Virus record (IMG/VR): IMGVR_UViG_3300009128_001952
Span: 1 to 27,609 of that record
Reading direction: 5' to 3' (one strand)
From: a virus
DNA: 27,609 bases
Positions 15,500 through 22,678 of this stretch are shown here, in pieces. Under the pieces are notes generated by a model. The model was not told the DNA's origin, did not search any database, and saw only the letters and a list, made by a program, of their open reading frames with translations. Positions within the stretch are counted from its first letter, which is position 1, and every line of letters starts with the position of its first letter. Made by a program: the position numbers and the translations under genes.

Positions 15500-17641
15500 A
15501 TGCAGGTTAAGCAGTTGAACATCAATGACTTACGGCCGTATGAACAAAACCCGCGCATCAACGATGCGGCCGTGGACGCCGTTGCGGCGAGCATCACGGA
15601 GTTCGGGTTCCGGCAGCCTATCGTGGTCGACGAGCAGAACATCATCATCGTCGGCCACACGCGCTGGAAGGCGGCGAAGAAGCTCGGCTTGAAGAAGGTG
15701 CCCGTCCATGTGGCGACCGGCCTCACGCCGGAGCAGGTTCGGGCGTACCGCGTCGCCGACAACAAGCTTGCCGAGTTGGCGGAATGGAACCTCGATCTGC
15801 TGCCCATCGAACTGGCCGGCCTTCAGGAGATGGACGTCGACCTCGGCCTGCTCGGCTTCGACCAGGACGAGTTGGCCAAGCTGCTCAACCCTGACGGGAC
15901 GCCGGGCCTGACCGACCCCGACGACATCCCCGACCTGCCGGACAAAGCCATCACCCAGCCCGGCGACCTGTGGATTCTGGGCGAGCATCGTCTGCTCTGT
16001 GGCGATGCCGGGGTGGCCGAGGATGTCGATCGGTTGCTCGACGGCGCGTCGATCCACTTGGTCAACACCGACCCGCCGTACAACGTCCGGGTCGAGCCCA
16101 GGAGCAGCACGGCCATTGCCGCCGGCCAGAGCTCGCATCCCGACCTGTCGAAGAAGATGCATCACCAGAAGTTCGACGTAGCCCGCGGTGTCACCGACCC
16201 CAAGAAGGCCAAGCGGAAGATGCGCGCGAAGGACCGCCCGCTCGAGGGCGACTTCGTCACGGACGAGGAGTTCGTCGAAATGCTCCGCGCCTGGTTCGGC
16301 CAGATGGCACGCGTGCTGGAGCCCGGCCGGTCGTTCTACATCTGGGGCGGCTACGCGAACCTCGGCAACTATCCGCCCCGCCTCAAGGAGGCCGGGCTGT
16401 ATTTCAGCCAGGGCATCATCTGGGACAAGCAGCACCCGGTGCTCACCCGCAAGGATTATATGGGGTCGTTCGAGATATGTCAGCCGCCCGACACCAAGGT
16501 GCATACGCCGCAGGGGGAGGTTCCGGTCGAATCGCTGCGAAACGGCGACGAGGTGATGAGCTTCACCAAGCGGTCCCACGCCATTATCGGCCACCGTCAC
16601 GGACCGAAGGTGACGGTCGGTTCGCGGCGTTATGGTGGCCCGCTTTACGGTGTGGCGGTCGGATCGAACACGACGTGGAGCACCGATGGCCACCTCTTCA
16701 GCGTCCGGCTCGTTCCACATGCCCGCCGTATTTGGGGCGTCTATCTCATGCGCCGAGGGCGTTGGTGGCGGGTCGGTAAGACACAACTGCTAACCACTTG
16801 GGGATTGGGGGTGAAACAGCGCCTGGATATGGAGAATGGCGAGGAAGCGTGGATTTTGAGCACGCACTATTCGAATACCGAGGCCGCGACGGCCGAACAA
16901 ATCGTGTCGGCGCGGTACGGAATCCCGACTACTTTCTGGGTCGAGGCCAATACGTCGAAGCGGACGGTTTCTCAGATCGAGCACATCTACGACAAGATCG
17001 ACCCGATGGCGCTACACCGGGGCGCCCTCTGGGCACTGTCCGATCATCACCGGCGTCTGGAGTATCCGTTTATCCGAAGTGGGAACACACGTGCGAAGTA
17101 CAGTCGCCGCGTGTCATTCCTGGTGTGTGCGTGCAACCTGCTTCCCGGCGCAATGGAAGTCCCGGTGCCGACCGGCGGGCCGAGGTTCGTCTGGTCCGCG
17201 GTTCGGCATGTCGATGTGCAGTCGTACAGCGGGCCAGTTTATTCGCTCGACGTCGAGAAGTACCACCACTACATCGCAGACGGGATCGTGACGCACAACT
17301 GCTTTTACGGTTGGCTGGAGGGCGCAGGGCACTCGTTCTTCGGCCCGAACAACGCGACAGACCTGTGGCATCTCAAGAAGGTTGCTCCGCAGAAGATGGT
17401 GCATTTGACCGAGAAGCCCGTCGAGTTGGCCGTGCGGGCGATGCAGTACTCGTCCAAGACCGGCGAACACGTGCTTGACCTGTTCGGCGGCAGCGGCTCA
17501 ACCCTCATCGGCGCGGAGCAGACGGGCCGCAAGGCGTACCTGATGGAAATCGACCCGCTCTACTGCGATGTCATCGTCCAGAGGCACGAGCAGTTCACGG
17601 GGCAGAAGGCGGAGCGCGTTCCGTTGGAAGTGACCGCATGA
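15500..17641 (+). CDS. ParB-domain DNA methyltransferase interrupted by an intein
   Basis: The 713-residue precursor begins with a ParB/sulfiredoxin-like domain (about 5-90) including VGHTRWKAAKKLG (51-63). Next comes a beta-class amino-methyltransferase with DPPY at 191-194 (motif IV) and LDLFGGSGST at 659-668 (motif I, SAM binding). This order suits adenine-N6 or cytosine-N4 methylation. Residues 327-600 are an intein; joined, the mature enzyme is about 439 residues, normal for phage ParB-methyltransferase fusions. It would methylate phage DNA, probably to evade host restriction. No cognate nuclease is nearby, so it is an orphan. GAGGAGG precedes the ATG, and a strong hairpin terminator lies about 200 bases beyond the stop. 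Confidence 0.9.
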   Translation: MQVKQLNINDLRPYEQNPRINDAAVDAVAASITEFGFRQPIVVDEQNIIIVGHTRWKAAKKLGLKKVPVHVATGLTPEQVRAYRVADNKLAELAEWNLDLLPIELAGLQEMDVDLGLLGFDQDELAKLLNPDGTPGLTDPDDIPDLPDKAITQPGDLWILGEHRLLCGDAGVAEDVDRLLDGASIHLVNTDPPYNVRVEPRSSTAIAAGQSSHPDLSKKMHHQKFDVARGVTDPKKAKRKMRAKDRPLEGDFVTDEEFVEMLRAWFGQMARVLEPGRSFYIWGGYANLGNYPPRLKEAGLYFSQGIIWDKQHPVLTRKDYMGSFEICQPPDTKVHTPQGEVPVESLRNGDEVMSFTKRSHAIIGHRHGPKVTVGSRRYGGPLYGVAVGSNTTWSTDGHLFSVRLVPHARRIWGVYLMRRGRWWRVGKTQLLTTWGLGVKQRLDMENGEEAWILSTHYSNTEAATAEQIVSARYGIPTTFWVEANTSKRTVSQIEHIYDKIDPMALHRGALWALSDHHRRLEYPFIRSGNTRAKYSRRVSFLVCACNLLPGAMEVPVPTGGPRFVWSAVRHVDVQSYSGPVYSLDVEKYHHYIADGIVTHNCFYGWLEGAGHSFFGPNNATDLWHLKKVAPQKMVHLTEKPVELAVRAMQYSSKTGEHVLDLFGGSGSTLIGAEQTGRKAYLMEIDPLYCDVIVQRHEQFTGQKAERVPLEVTA
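16478..17299 (+). mobile_element. Intein within the methyltransferase, with a GIY-YIG-like insert
   Basis: The intein runs from C327 to N600 of the precursor (274 residues), with extein residue C601 after it. Block A reads CQPPDTKVHTPQGEVPVESL and continues with NGDEVMSF. Block B is TTWSTDGHLF with its T and H. Block F/G is VYSLDVEKYHHYIADGIVTHN followed by C. All splicing residues (C1, block B T/H, terminal HN, C+1) are present, so it should be active. It exceeds a minimal Hint domain by about 120 residues. The extra part contains GVY (413-415), RVG (424-426), R441 and E466, in the order and rough spacing of a GIY-YIG nuclease. Removing the intein joins GSFEI to CFYGW, a conserved methyltransferase stretch. 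Confidence 0.88.
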
Positions 17642-17836
17642 GCCTTGGAAGGAAGGATGGTGCGGAAGCAGGCAGCGCAGCCCCTTGGAAGCCCCAGGGG
17701 GAGTGGCCAGGACTTCCGGGGGTGGGGCTACTTCCCGCAAGCGCGATGCCCGCGGGCGGCAAGCCTCCGCACCACATGGATTATAGCGCGCCGCTGCGTG
17801 AAGGCAAGGAAATGATGATGAACTCAGATGCCGGAG

Positions 17837-17866
17837 AGAACCCCAGTCGACGGCGACTGGGGTTCT
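17837..17866. terminator. Strong bidirectional hairpin terminator
   Basis: A perfect 13-bp stem (17837-17849 with 17854-17866, beginning AGAACCCC) closes on a four-base ACGG loop. It lies between the converging methyltransferase (+) and HARE-HTH (-) genes, where it would end both transcripts, although the T tract is short. The stretch 17642-17836 before it has no convincing gene. Confidence 0.7.
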
Positions 17867-17882
17867 TGGAGGAGGGATGATG

Positions 17883-18407
17883 CTACTTGGCGAGCGTGAA
17901 CTTCCCGCGGTCGGTCTTGCGGAAGCGCGAGGCGTCGCCGCGCTTCGCAATCTCCCGAATGATGGCGGCGTAGATGGTCGCCCCCGGCGTCTTGCCCTTG
18001 GTCTGCCAGAGACCCTTGGCGAGCATCCGTTCGACCATCGTCTTGGTGTCGAGCGGTTCGCCCGCTTCGGCCAGGACCTGTGCCGCCGCGTCCAGGCCGC
18101 TCAGTTTGCCGTCGGCGCGTTTGCGCGCCGGCTTGTCGGTCTTCTCCGGCTTCGGAGCCTCGAGCGTTTTCGCGGCCGCGAGCCCCTTCAGAAGCCCGTG
18201 CGGCGTCTCCTTGATGCGGCAGAGCCGCTTGCCGCGGGCCAGGAGCGCCTGGCCGCATTCGCACCGGCCCTTGCCGTTCGGAAGTTCGACCGTCCGGCGG
18301 CACGCCGGGCACACGCCACGAGCCTTCTCGGCCTTGGCCGCCGTCTTCTTGGGAGCCGCCTTCTTCGCAACCTTCTGGCCCTGCTTCTTGCTCTGCTTCT
18401 TTGCCAT
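17883..18407 (-). CDS. Zinc-ribbon and HARE-HTH domain DNA-binding protein
   Basis: The 174-residue protein has a lysine/alanine-rich tail (1-30) and a short zinc ribbon with C33, C36, C49 and C51 (CPAC, CECG). A linker follows, then a C-terminal winged helix (about 104-174): LSGLDAAAQVLAEAGEPLDTKTMVERMLAKGLW, GKTPGATIYAAIIREI and FRKTDRGKFTLAK. That domain matches HARE-HTH, found in restriction enzymes, RNA polymerase delta and chromatin proteins, where it is proposed to sense DNA modification state. Finding it close to an orphan methyltransferase is therefore suggestive. AAAGGAG precedes the start. It is the last gene of a leftward cluster of small genes. Confidence 0.8.
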   Translation of the reverse strand: MAKKQSKKQGQKVAKKAAPKKTAAKAEKARGVCPACRRTVELPNGKGRCECGQALLARGKRLCRIKETPHGLLKGLAAAKTLEAPKPEKTDKPARKRADGKLSGLDAAAQVLAEAGEPLDTKTMVERMLAKGLWQTKGKTPGATIYAAIIREIAKRGDASRFRKTDRGKFTLAK

Positions 18408-18422
18408 CGTCTCATCTCCTTT

Positions 18423-18662
18423 CTACGGTTCCAATATGTCCACCACGTATCGGAGCAGCGCACCGAGCGCCCGCTCCGGGACCCGGACTCCGCTGTCCGG
18501 GTCGAGCGACCCGAGGACCGCCATCGCCGCCGTGCGGACGGCCGTCTCGCGTTCGCCAAGACGGTCCGGGTCCCAACCCGGAACGATGTGCTCCTCGTCG
18601 CCTTGCCACATCTCGTCCGCGACCTTGCGGACCACCGAGATGTCTTCGAGCCTCCACTGCAT
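18423..18662 (-). CDS. Small protein of unknown function (leftward cluster)
   Basis: The 79-residue protein starts MQWRLEDISVVRKVADEMWQGDEEHIVPGWDPD and ends in a helix-rich part (RALGALLRYVVDILEP). I chose this start because AGGAGG lies 8 bases before it; upstream GTG and ATG codons are too close to the ribosome site. No motif is recognised. It is one of a run of closely spaced small acidic proteins read leftward, between 15-base and 15-base gaps. Coding is supported by the ribosome site and compact packing. Confidence 0.6.
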   Translation of the reverse strand: MQWRLEDISVVRKVADEMWQGDEEHIVPGWDPDRLGERETAVRTAAMAVLGSLDPDSGVRVPERALGALLRYVVDILEP

Positions 18663-18677
18663 CGTCATCACCTCCTT

Positions 18678-18917
18678 TCACCAGGTTCGCTCGTCGCACA
18701 TCCGGTTGAACTCGTCCGCGCCGAGCATCTCAATCAGGAACCCGCGGAACCAGGTCACCTCGCGGGCGACCTTGTCTCGCTTGCCGACGGCCGGCGTCAG
18801 GCAACCCGCGACCGCGGCCACCGCCTCCGGCGACAGATGGTCCTTGAGGACGTCCCGCAGGACGTCCGTCATCTCGCCGGAGTACGCGACCATCACATTG
18901 GTCTTCCGCTTCGCCAT
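18678..18917 (-). CDS. Small protein of unknown function (leftward cluster)
   Basis: The 79-residue protein begins MAKRKTNVMVAYSGEMTDVLRDVLKDHLSPEAVAAVAGCLTPAV, continues KRDKVAREVTWFRGFLIEMLG and ends DEFNRMCDERTW. It looks like a compact helical protein without a known motif. AAAGGAGGTGAGACGA stands directly before the ATG and is almost the same leader as that of the HARE-HTH gene. Co-transcription with its neighbours is likely. The function is unknown. Confidence 0.6.
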   Translation of the reverse strand: MAKRKTNVMVAYSGEMTDVLRDVLKDHLSPEAVAAVAGCLTPAVGKRDKVAREVTWFRGFLIEMLGADEFNRMCDERTW

Positions 18918-18935
18918 TCGTCTCACCTCCTTTCG

Positions 18936-19145
18936 TTATGCGACGTGGTAGAACGCCTCGCGGGTCTCGTTCGCAATGTTCATCGCCCGCTCGGCCTCGT
19001 CCGCGATGTCCTGGAGGTTCCCCTCGACCGGCACGCCGGTCTCGCCGTCCTCGACGTCGCGGATGGCCTCCTCGATCATCCGGTACTGGTTGTCGATGTG
19101 GGCCTTGATGCGTTCCAACTCGTCTCTCAATTCCTGCTCGTCCAT
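18936..19145 (-). CDS. Small acidic helical protein, unknown function (leftward cluster)
   Basis: The 69-residue protein (MDEQELRDELERIKAHIDNQYRMIEEAIRDVEDGE, then LQDIADEAERAMNIANETREAFYHVA) is strongly acidic. It is predicted by eye to be two long amphipathic helices around a short VEDGETGVPVEG turn, a helical-hairpin shape. No family is recognised. GGAG sites precede the start. It could be a protein-protein interaction module or an inhibitor-like small phage protein, but nothing in the sequence decides this. Confidence 0.6.
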   Translation of the reverse strand: MDEQELRDELERIKAHIDNQYRMIEEAIRDVEDGETGVPVEGNLQDIADEAERAMNIANETREAFYHVA

Positions 19146-19226
19146 TCTGGTTCTCCTTCTCCTTACCGCCGGCCCATCCGGCGGGCTGGTCGAGGCACCC
19201 GGCCCTCGCTGGACGCCTCAAGCGTT

Positions 19227-19517
19227 CTACAGGCCGGCGACCGTCTCGAGCAACCGGTACACGTCGTGCGTCATCGAATTCGTTCCACGCTGGCCCTCGA
19301 GACACGACTGGACCTCGACCGCGACCTCGAACAGCCGGTCGGTCGCATCCTCGATGGGTTCGCCCGCCGCCCGCTCCCACGACCATTGCTTCACGAGACC
19401 ATCGTCATAACAGATCTCGACCGCGACGCAGGCCGCCGTCTCGAAGCGGCTGCACGGTCGCCTAATCTTGCCAACACACCCAAGGCCCTCGACTTCCATC
19501 GCCAACGTTCTCATCAT
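19227..19517 (-). CDS. Small protein of unknown function (leftward cluster)
   Basis: The 96-residue protein begins MMRTLAMEVEGLGCVGKIRRPC. It has a beta-rich first half (AACVAVEICYDDGLVKQWSWE) and a helical second half (EDATDRLFEVAVEVQSCLEG, HDVYRLLETVAGL). No motif is recognised. AAAGGAG lies 5 bases before the first of two ATG codons, and either could be used. An 81-base gap (19146-19226) separates it from the next gene downstream and holds no feature I can name. Confidence 0.55.
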   Translation of the reverse strand: MMRTLAMEVEGLGCVGKIRRPCSRFETAACVAVEICYDDGLVKQWSWERAAGEPIEDATDRLFEVAVEVQSCLEGQRGTNSMTHDVYRLLETVAGL

Positions 19518-19532
19518 CGTGCTCCTTTCCCG

Positions 19533-19757
19533 TTATGCGTACACTTCGCATTCGGCTACGTGCCAGCTCCGGCCCTCGGCGGCCAGCTCGCGGCGGCGGG
19601 CGTCGTTCGCCCGGTCGGCCTGCTGCCAGGTCCGGTAGACCTTCGCGTTGGCCTTGCCCCGCGCCCATTCACAGCCCGTCCACCAGGTGCCCGTCCATAC
19701 GTGCTTCAGGGCGTATCCGACCATCTTCCGCGTCCTCGTCTTCTTCGCCTTTCGCAT
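19533..19757 (-). CDS. Small basic protein, unknown function (first gene of the leftward cluster)
   Basis: The 74-residue protein starts MRKAKKTRTRKMVGYALKHVWTGTWWTGCEWARGKANAKVYRTWQQADRAND. It is very basic and tryptophan-rich, which suggests nucleic-acid binding, although no family is recognised. I chose the ATG at 19757 because AAGGAGG stands in front of it; a longer frame reaches 19778 but starts inside the ribosome site. The promoter of the whole leftward cluster must lie in 19758-19933, shared with the divergent terminase operon. I found no clear boxes there. Confidence 0.6.
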   Translation of the reverse strand: MRKAKKTRTRKMVGYALKHVWTGTWWTGCEWARGKANAKVYRTWQQADRANDARRRELAAEGRSWHVAECEVYA

Positions 19758-19933
19758 CTCTATCCTCCTTATTACCAATGTCTTACGTCTCCAACGCCAC
19801 CTACATTAAGCCATCATAACTGCGCATTGGGAAGGGGAATCCCCGGAATCTGCCAAGACGCATGTCTGTGTGTGTTCGATAGTTACGTCCGCCAAAAGAT
19901 GTTTTTCGAAGGAACCCGCTGCGAGGATTTGCG
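19758..19933. promoter_or_regulatory. Divergent intergenic region between small-gene cluster and terminase operon
   Basis: The 176 bases separate two divergent operons, so both promoters should be here. They are AT-richer than the genes and contain a small dyad, GGGGAATCCCC (near 19835). No -35/-10 pair near consensus is visible, which would fit promoters read by the phage sigma-like protein or by an activator. Confidence 0.35.
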
Positions 19934-20131
19934 ATGTCCGGCGACAACGCCCAACAACTGAACCCGGCGGCGCTCCGGCCCGAAGACGCGGCCCAAGCCC
20001 TTGGCATATCAGAAGATATGCTCCGGACTGACATCGACGCCGGTGCGCCGACGAACCCGGACGGCACGGTCAACCTCGTCCACTACGCCGCCTGGCTCAA
20101 CCGGGAGATGAGGAACGCCGATGGCACTTGA
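19934..20131 (+). CDS. Terminase-small-subunit-like DNA-binding protein
   Basis: The 65-residue protein (LRPEDAAQALGISEDMLRTDIDAGAPTNPDGTVNLVHYAAWLNREM) has a helix-turn-helix and winged layout like phage Nu1-type small terminase N-domains. It is preceded by GAGGA and overlaps the large terminase start by 11 bases, so translation is coupled. Small subunits recognise the packaging site and load the large subunit. This one is much shorter than usual and lacks an oligomerisation tail, so it may be only the DNA-binding part, or a regulator. Confidence 0.6.
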   Translation: MSGDNAQQLNPAALRPEDAAQALGISEDMLRTDIDAGAPTNPDGTVNLVHYAAWLNREMRNADGT

Positions 20132-22421
20132 CGTCCAGAGGCTGACGCCGACCGAGGCCGTGCGCCTCCTCAACTCGACCCCGCTCGGGATCGTGGTGTC
20201 GGCCGCCACGCTGCACCGGCAGATGAACAAGGCCGGCTTCCGGATCGGCGACGGCAAGGCCGTCCACCTGCTCCGATACGTGAAGTGGCTGGCCGCCGAA
20301 TACCATCAGCCCAAGCGCGGCCCGATGACCTACGAGGAACGGAAGCGCCGTGAAGCCGAGCGCAATCGCCTGAAGGCGCTTGCCGGCCAAGACATCGGCC
20401 CGATACCCGACATTGCCGACCCGGATCGTCGAGAGGCCACCTGCGCCAGACTGCGAGTCTTCTGCGAGACATATTTCCCCCGCGTCTTCTACCGCCCGTG
20501 GTCGGACGATCACCTCCGGGTCATCGCGAAGATGGAGCGTTGCATCTTGGAAGGCGGTCTGTTCGCGTTCGCCATGCCTCGGGGCAGCGGCAAGACCACG
20601 CTGGCACGGCTCGCGGCGCTCTGGGCGGTGCTCACCGGCTCCCGGCAGTTCGTCTGCCTGATCGGGGCGTCACAACCACGCGCGACCGAACTGCTCTCCA
20701 ACATTCGGAAATCTATCCTGTCGCCGGAGTGCAACGACCTGCGGGCCGACTTCCCGGAAGCGCTCCATCCGCTCTGGAGCCTTCGCAACAACGCCCGGAA
20801 ACAGATCGGCCAGCACATTGATGGCGAACTAACCTACTGCACCTGGGCCGCGGACAAGCTCGTCTTCCCCACGGTCACCGGGGAGCAGTTGCCGGAGACG
20901 CTGCGGGGCCGGGGCCTCGATCAGTCGCCGTCGAGCAGTTCGATTATCACGGTGACCAGTCTCGACTCGAACATGCGCGGGCAGCAGCACACGCGGATGG
21001 ACGGCAGCATTATCCGCCCGTCGCTCGTGCTCCTGGACGACCCGCAGACGCGGGAGTCGGCGCGGTCGCCGTCGCAGACCAAGTACCGGCTCGACCTGCT
21101 CCAGGGCGACGTGCTCGGCATGGCGGGCCCGGGCGAGAAGATCGCCGCGTTCCTCGCCTGCACCAAGATGTACGAGGACGACCTGGCCGATCACGTGCTT
21201 GATCAGCAGAAGTGCCCGCAGTGGCAGGGCGAGTGCACCCGGCTCGTTTCCGCGTGGCCCAAGAACGAGAAGCGGTGGGACGAGTACCGAGCCATCCGCG
21301 AAGAGAGCCTGAGGCAGGGTAACGGCGGCAAGGAGGCAACGGAGTTTTACCGGCAGCATTCTGCCGAGATGGACGAGGGTGCCAAGGCGGCGTGGGCGGC
21401 GCGGTTCAACGAAGATGAGATCTCTGCCATCCAGCACGCGGTGAACTTGCGCTGCGACATGGGCGAGGAGGCCTTCGACGCCGAGTACCAGAACGAGCCG
21501 GCGGGCAAGCAGGAGTCCGAGGCCGTGATGATTACCCCAGACCAGGTCGCGGAACGGTTCAACGGCCGCAAACGCGGCGAGGTCCCGCTCGCCTGCACCA
21601 AGGTCACCGGCTTCGTCGACGTCCACAAAGCAGTCCTGTTCTACTGCGTCTGTGCCTGGCAGCAGGACTTCACCGGGTTCGTGATCGACTACGGCACGTT
21701 CCCGGACCAGGGCCGGTCGTTCTTCACGCTGTCCAACGCGCGGAAGACGCTCGGCCGGGCATTTCAGGGCATGGGTGAGGAAGGTGCGATGCAGGCGGGG
21801 CTTGAAAAACTCGTGTTGGACCTGCTCGGGCGCGACTGGCACAAGGCCGGCGGGGGACTGGCGCGGATCGACCGGCTGTTCGTGGACATGGGCTACAAGC
21901 CCGGCGTTGTCGCGGCGGTCAAACACAAGGCCGGCGGATCAGCGATGATGCTCTCGAAGGGCGTGGGGCTGCGCGCGGGATCGAAGCCGATCTCGATGTA
22001 CCAGCGCCGCCCCGGTTGGACGCTCGGGGCGAACTGGTACATCCCCAACGTGCGCGGCACGGCGGAGTTCCCGCACATCTGCGTCGACGTGAACTGGTGG
22101 AAGAGCTTCGTCCAGGAACGGCTGGCCGTTGCGCCGGGCGACCCCGGCGCGCTGACGCTGTTCGGCAAGAAGGGAGCCGAGCACCACCTGTTCGCCGAGC
22201 ACGTCGCCGGCTCGGAGACCTACGTCACGACGTTCGGCCACGGGCGCCAGGTGCAAGAATGGCGTCAGCGCCCGGAGCGCCCGGACAACCACTGGCTCGA
22301 CTGCCTCGTCGGCTGCGCCGCCGCGGCATCTTACGAGAGCATTCCGCTGCCCGGCGCGGAGGCGGCTCGGTCGTCACGCGGGCGAAAGCGCTACACACAG
22401 GCCGACCTGGCAAGGAAATGA
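20121..22421 (+). CDS. terL: Phage terminase large subunit (ATPase-nuclease), GpA-like
   Basis: The 766-residue protein has an N-terminal extension (about 5-70, LTPTEAVRLLNSTPLG and ATLHRQMNKAGFRIGDGKAV) that resembles the small DNA-binding protein encoded just before it. The packaging ATPase follows, with Walker A MPRGSGKTT (152-160) and Walker B LVLLDDPQT (D306, D307). The C-terminal nuclease has acidic residues D500 (GFVDVHK), D589 (FVDMGYKPG), and D722 and D727 (DNHWLDCLVG), a typical RNase H-like set. It cuts concatemeric DNA and pumps it into the prohead. The length is at the long end for the family, mainly because of the N-terminal extension. The stop overlaps the next gene by four bases. 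Confidence 0.92.
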   Translation: MALDVQRLTPTEAVRLLNSTPLGIVVSAATLHRQMNKAGFRIGDGKAVHLLRYVKWLAAEYHQPKRGPMTYEERKRREAERNRLKALAGQDIGPIPDIADPDRREATCARLRVFCETYFPRVFYRPWSDDHLRVIAKMERCILEGGLFAFAMPRGSGKTTLARLAALWAVLTGSRQFVCLIGASQPRATELLSNIRKSILSPECNDLRADFPEALHPLWSLRNNARKQIGQHIDGELTYCTWAADKLVFPTVTGEQLPETLRGRGLDQSPSSSSIITVTSLDSNMRGQQHTRMDGSIIRPSLVLLDDPQTRESARSPSQTKYRLDLLQGDVLGMAGPGEKIAAFLACTKMYEDDLADHVLDQQKCPQWQGECTRLVSAWPKNEKRWDEYRAIREESLRQGNGGKEATEFYRQHSAEMDEGAKAAWAARFNEDEISAIQHAVNLRCDMGEEAFDAEYQNEPAGKQESEAVMITPDQVAERFNGRKRGEVPLACTKVTGFVDVHKAVLFYCVCAWQQDFTGFVIDYGTFPDQGRSFFTLSNARKTLGRAFQGMGEEGAMQAGLEKLVLDLLGRDWHKAGGGLARIDRLFVDMGYKPGVVAAVKHKAGGSAMMLSKGVGLRAGSKPISMYQRRPGWTLGANWYIPNVRGTAEFPHICVDVNWWKSFVQERLAVAPGDPGALTLFGKKGAEHHLFAEHVAGSETYVTTFGHGRQVQEWRQRPERPDNHWLDCLVGCAAAASYESIPLPGAEAARSSRGRKRYTQADLARK

Positions 22422-22600
22422 TGAACGAGCAACTGAAACAGAAGCGGGAAGGTCCCGAGCGCGGTCTCGAATGCCGCAAGTGCGGCTGCCGGCACTTCCG
22501 GGTGATCAACACCATCCCGCTTCCGGGCGGCCGCATCAAGCGCCGGCGGATTTGCCGGCACTGCGGCAAGAAGACGGTGACCTACGAGCGGCAGGCATGA
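22418..22600 (+). CDS. Zinc-ribbon phage protein
   Basis: The 60-residue protein overlaps the terminase stop (ATGA). It holds CRKCGCRHFRVINTIPLPGGRIKRRRICRHCGKKTVTYE, a four-cysteine zinc ribbon (CxxC, CxxC) with a basic strand between. This is the form of small Ogr/Delta-like or NrdR-type zinc ribbons that sit after terminase genes in related prophages. It may bind nucleic acid and activate late transcription, but only the metal site is certain. It is the last plus-strand gene before the AbiE insertion. Confidence 0.75.
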   Translation: MMNEQLKQKREGPERGLECRKCGCRHFRVINTIPLPGGRIKRRRICRHCGKKTVTYERQA

Positions 22601-22639
22601 CCCCGCGCGCCGGGGCGGCCTCAAGAGTTTTCCGGAAAA
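22601..22639. repeat. Hairpin and 12-bp palindrome at the AbiE-side end of the terminase operon
   Basis: CCCCG-CGCGC-CGGGG (22601-22615) directly follows the zinc-ribbon stop and could be a weak transcript end without a T tract. TTTTCCGGAAAA (22628-22639) is a perfect palindrome. They lie between the converging zinc-ribbon and AbiEii genes, near one boundary of the AbiE module. Confidence 0.4.
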
Positions 22640-22678
22640 ACAATCGACGCGCAGTTCCTTGCGCCGAGCCGACCGTTC

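Noticed and set aside
17638-17880. An 80-codon frame overlapping the methyltransferase stop
   Set aside because: It contains the whole terminator stem, is glycine/proline-rich without motif, and its ATG lies inside the preceding stop without a ribosome site.
17877-19961. A 694-codon plus-strand frame over the leftward small genes
   Set aside because: It crosses six minus-strand genes that each have ribosome sites. Its translation is repetitive R/L/P-rich text with no known domain.
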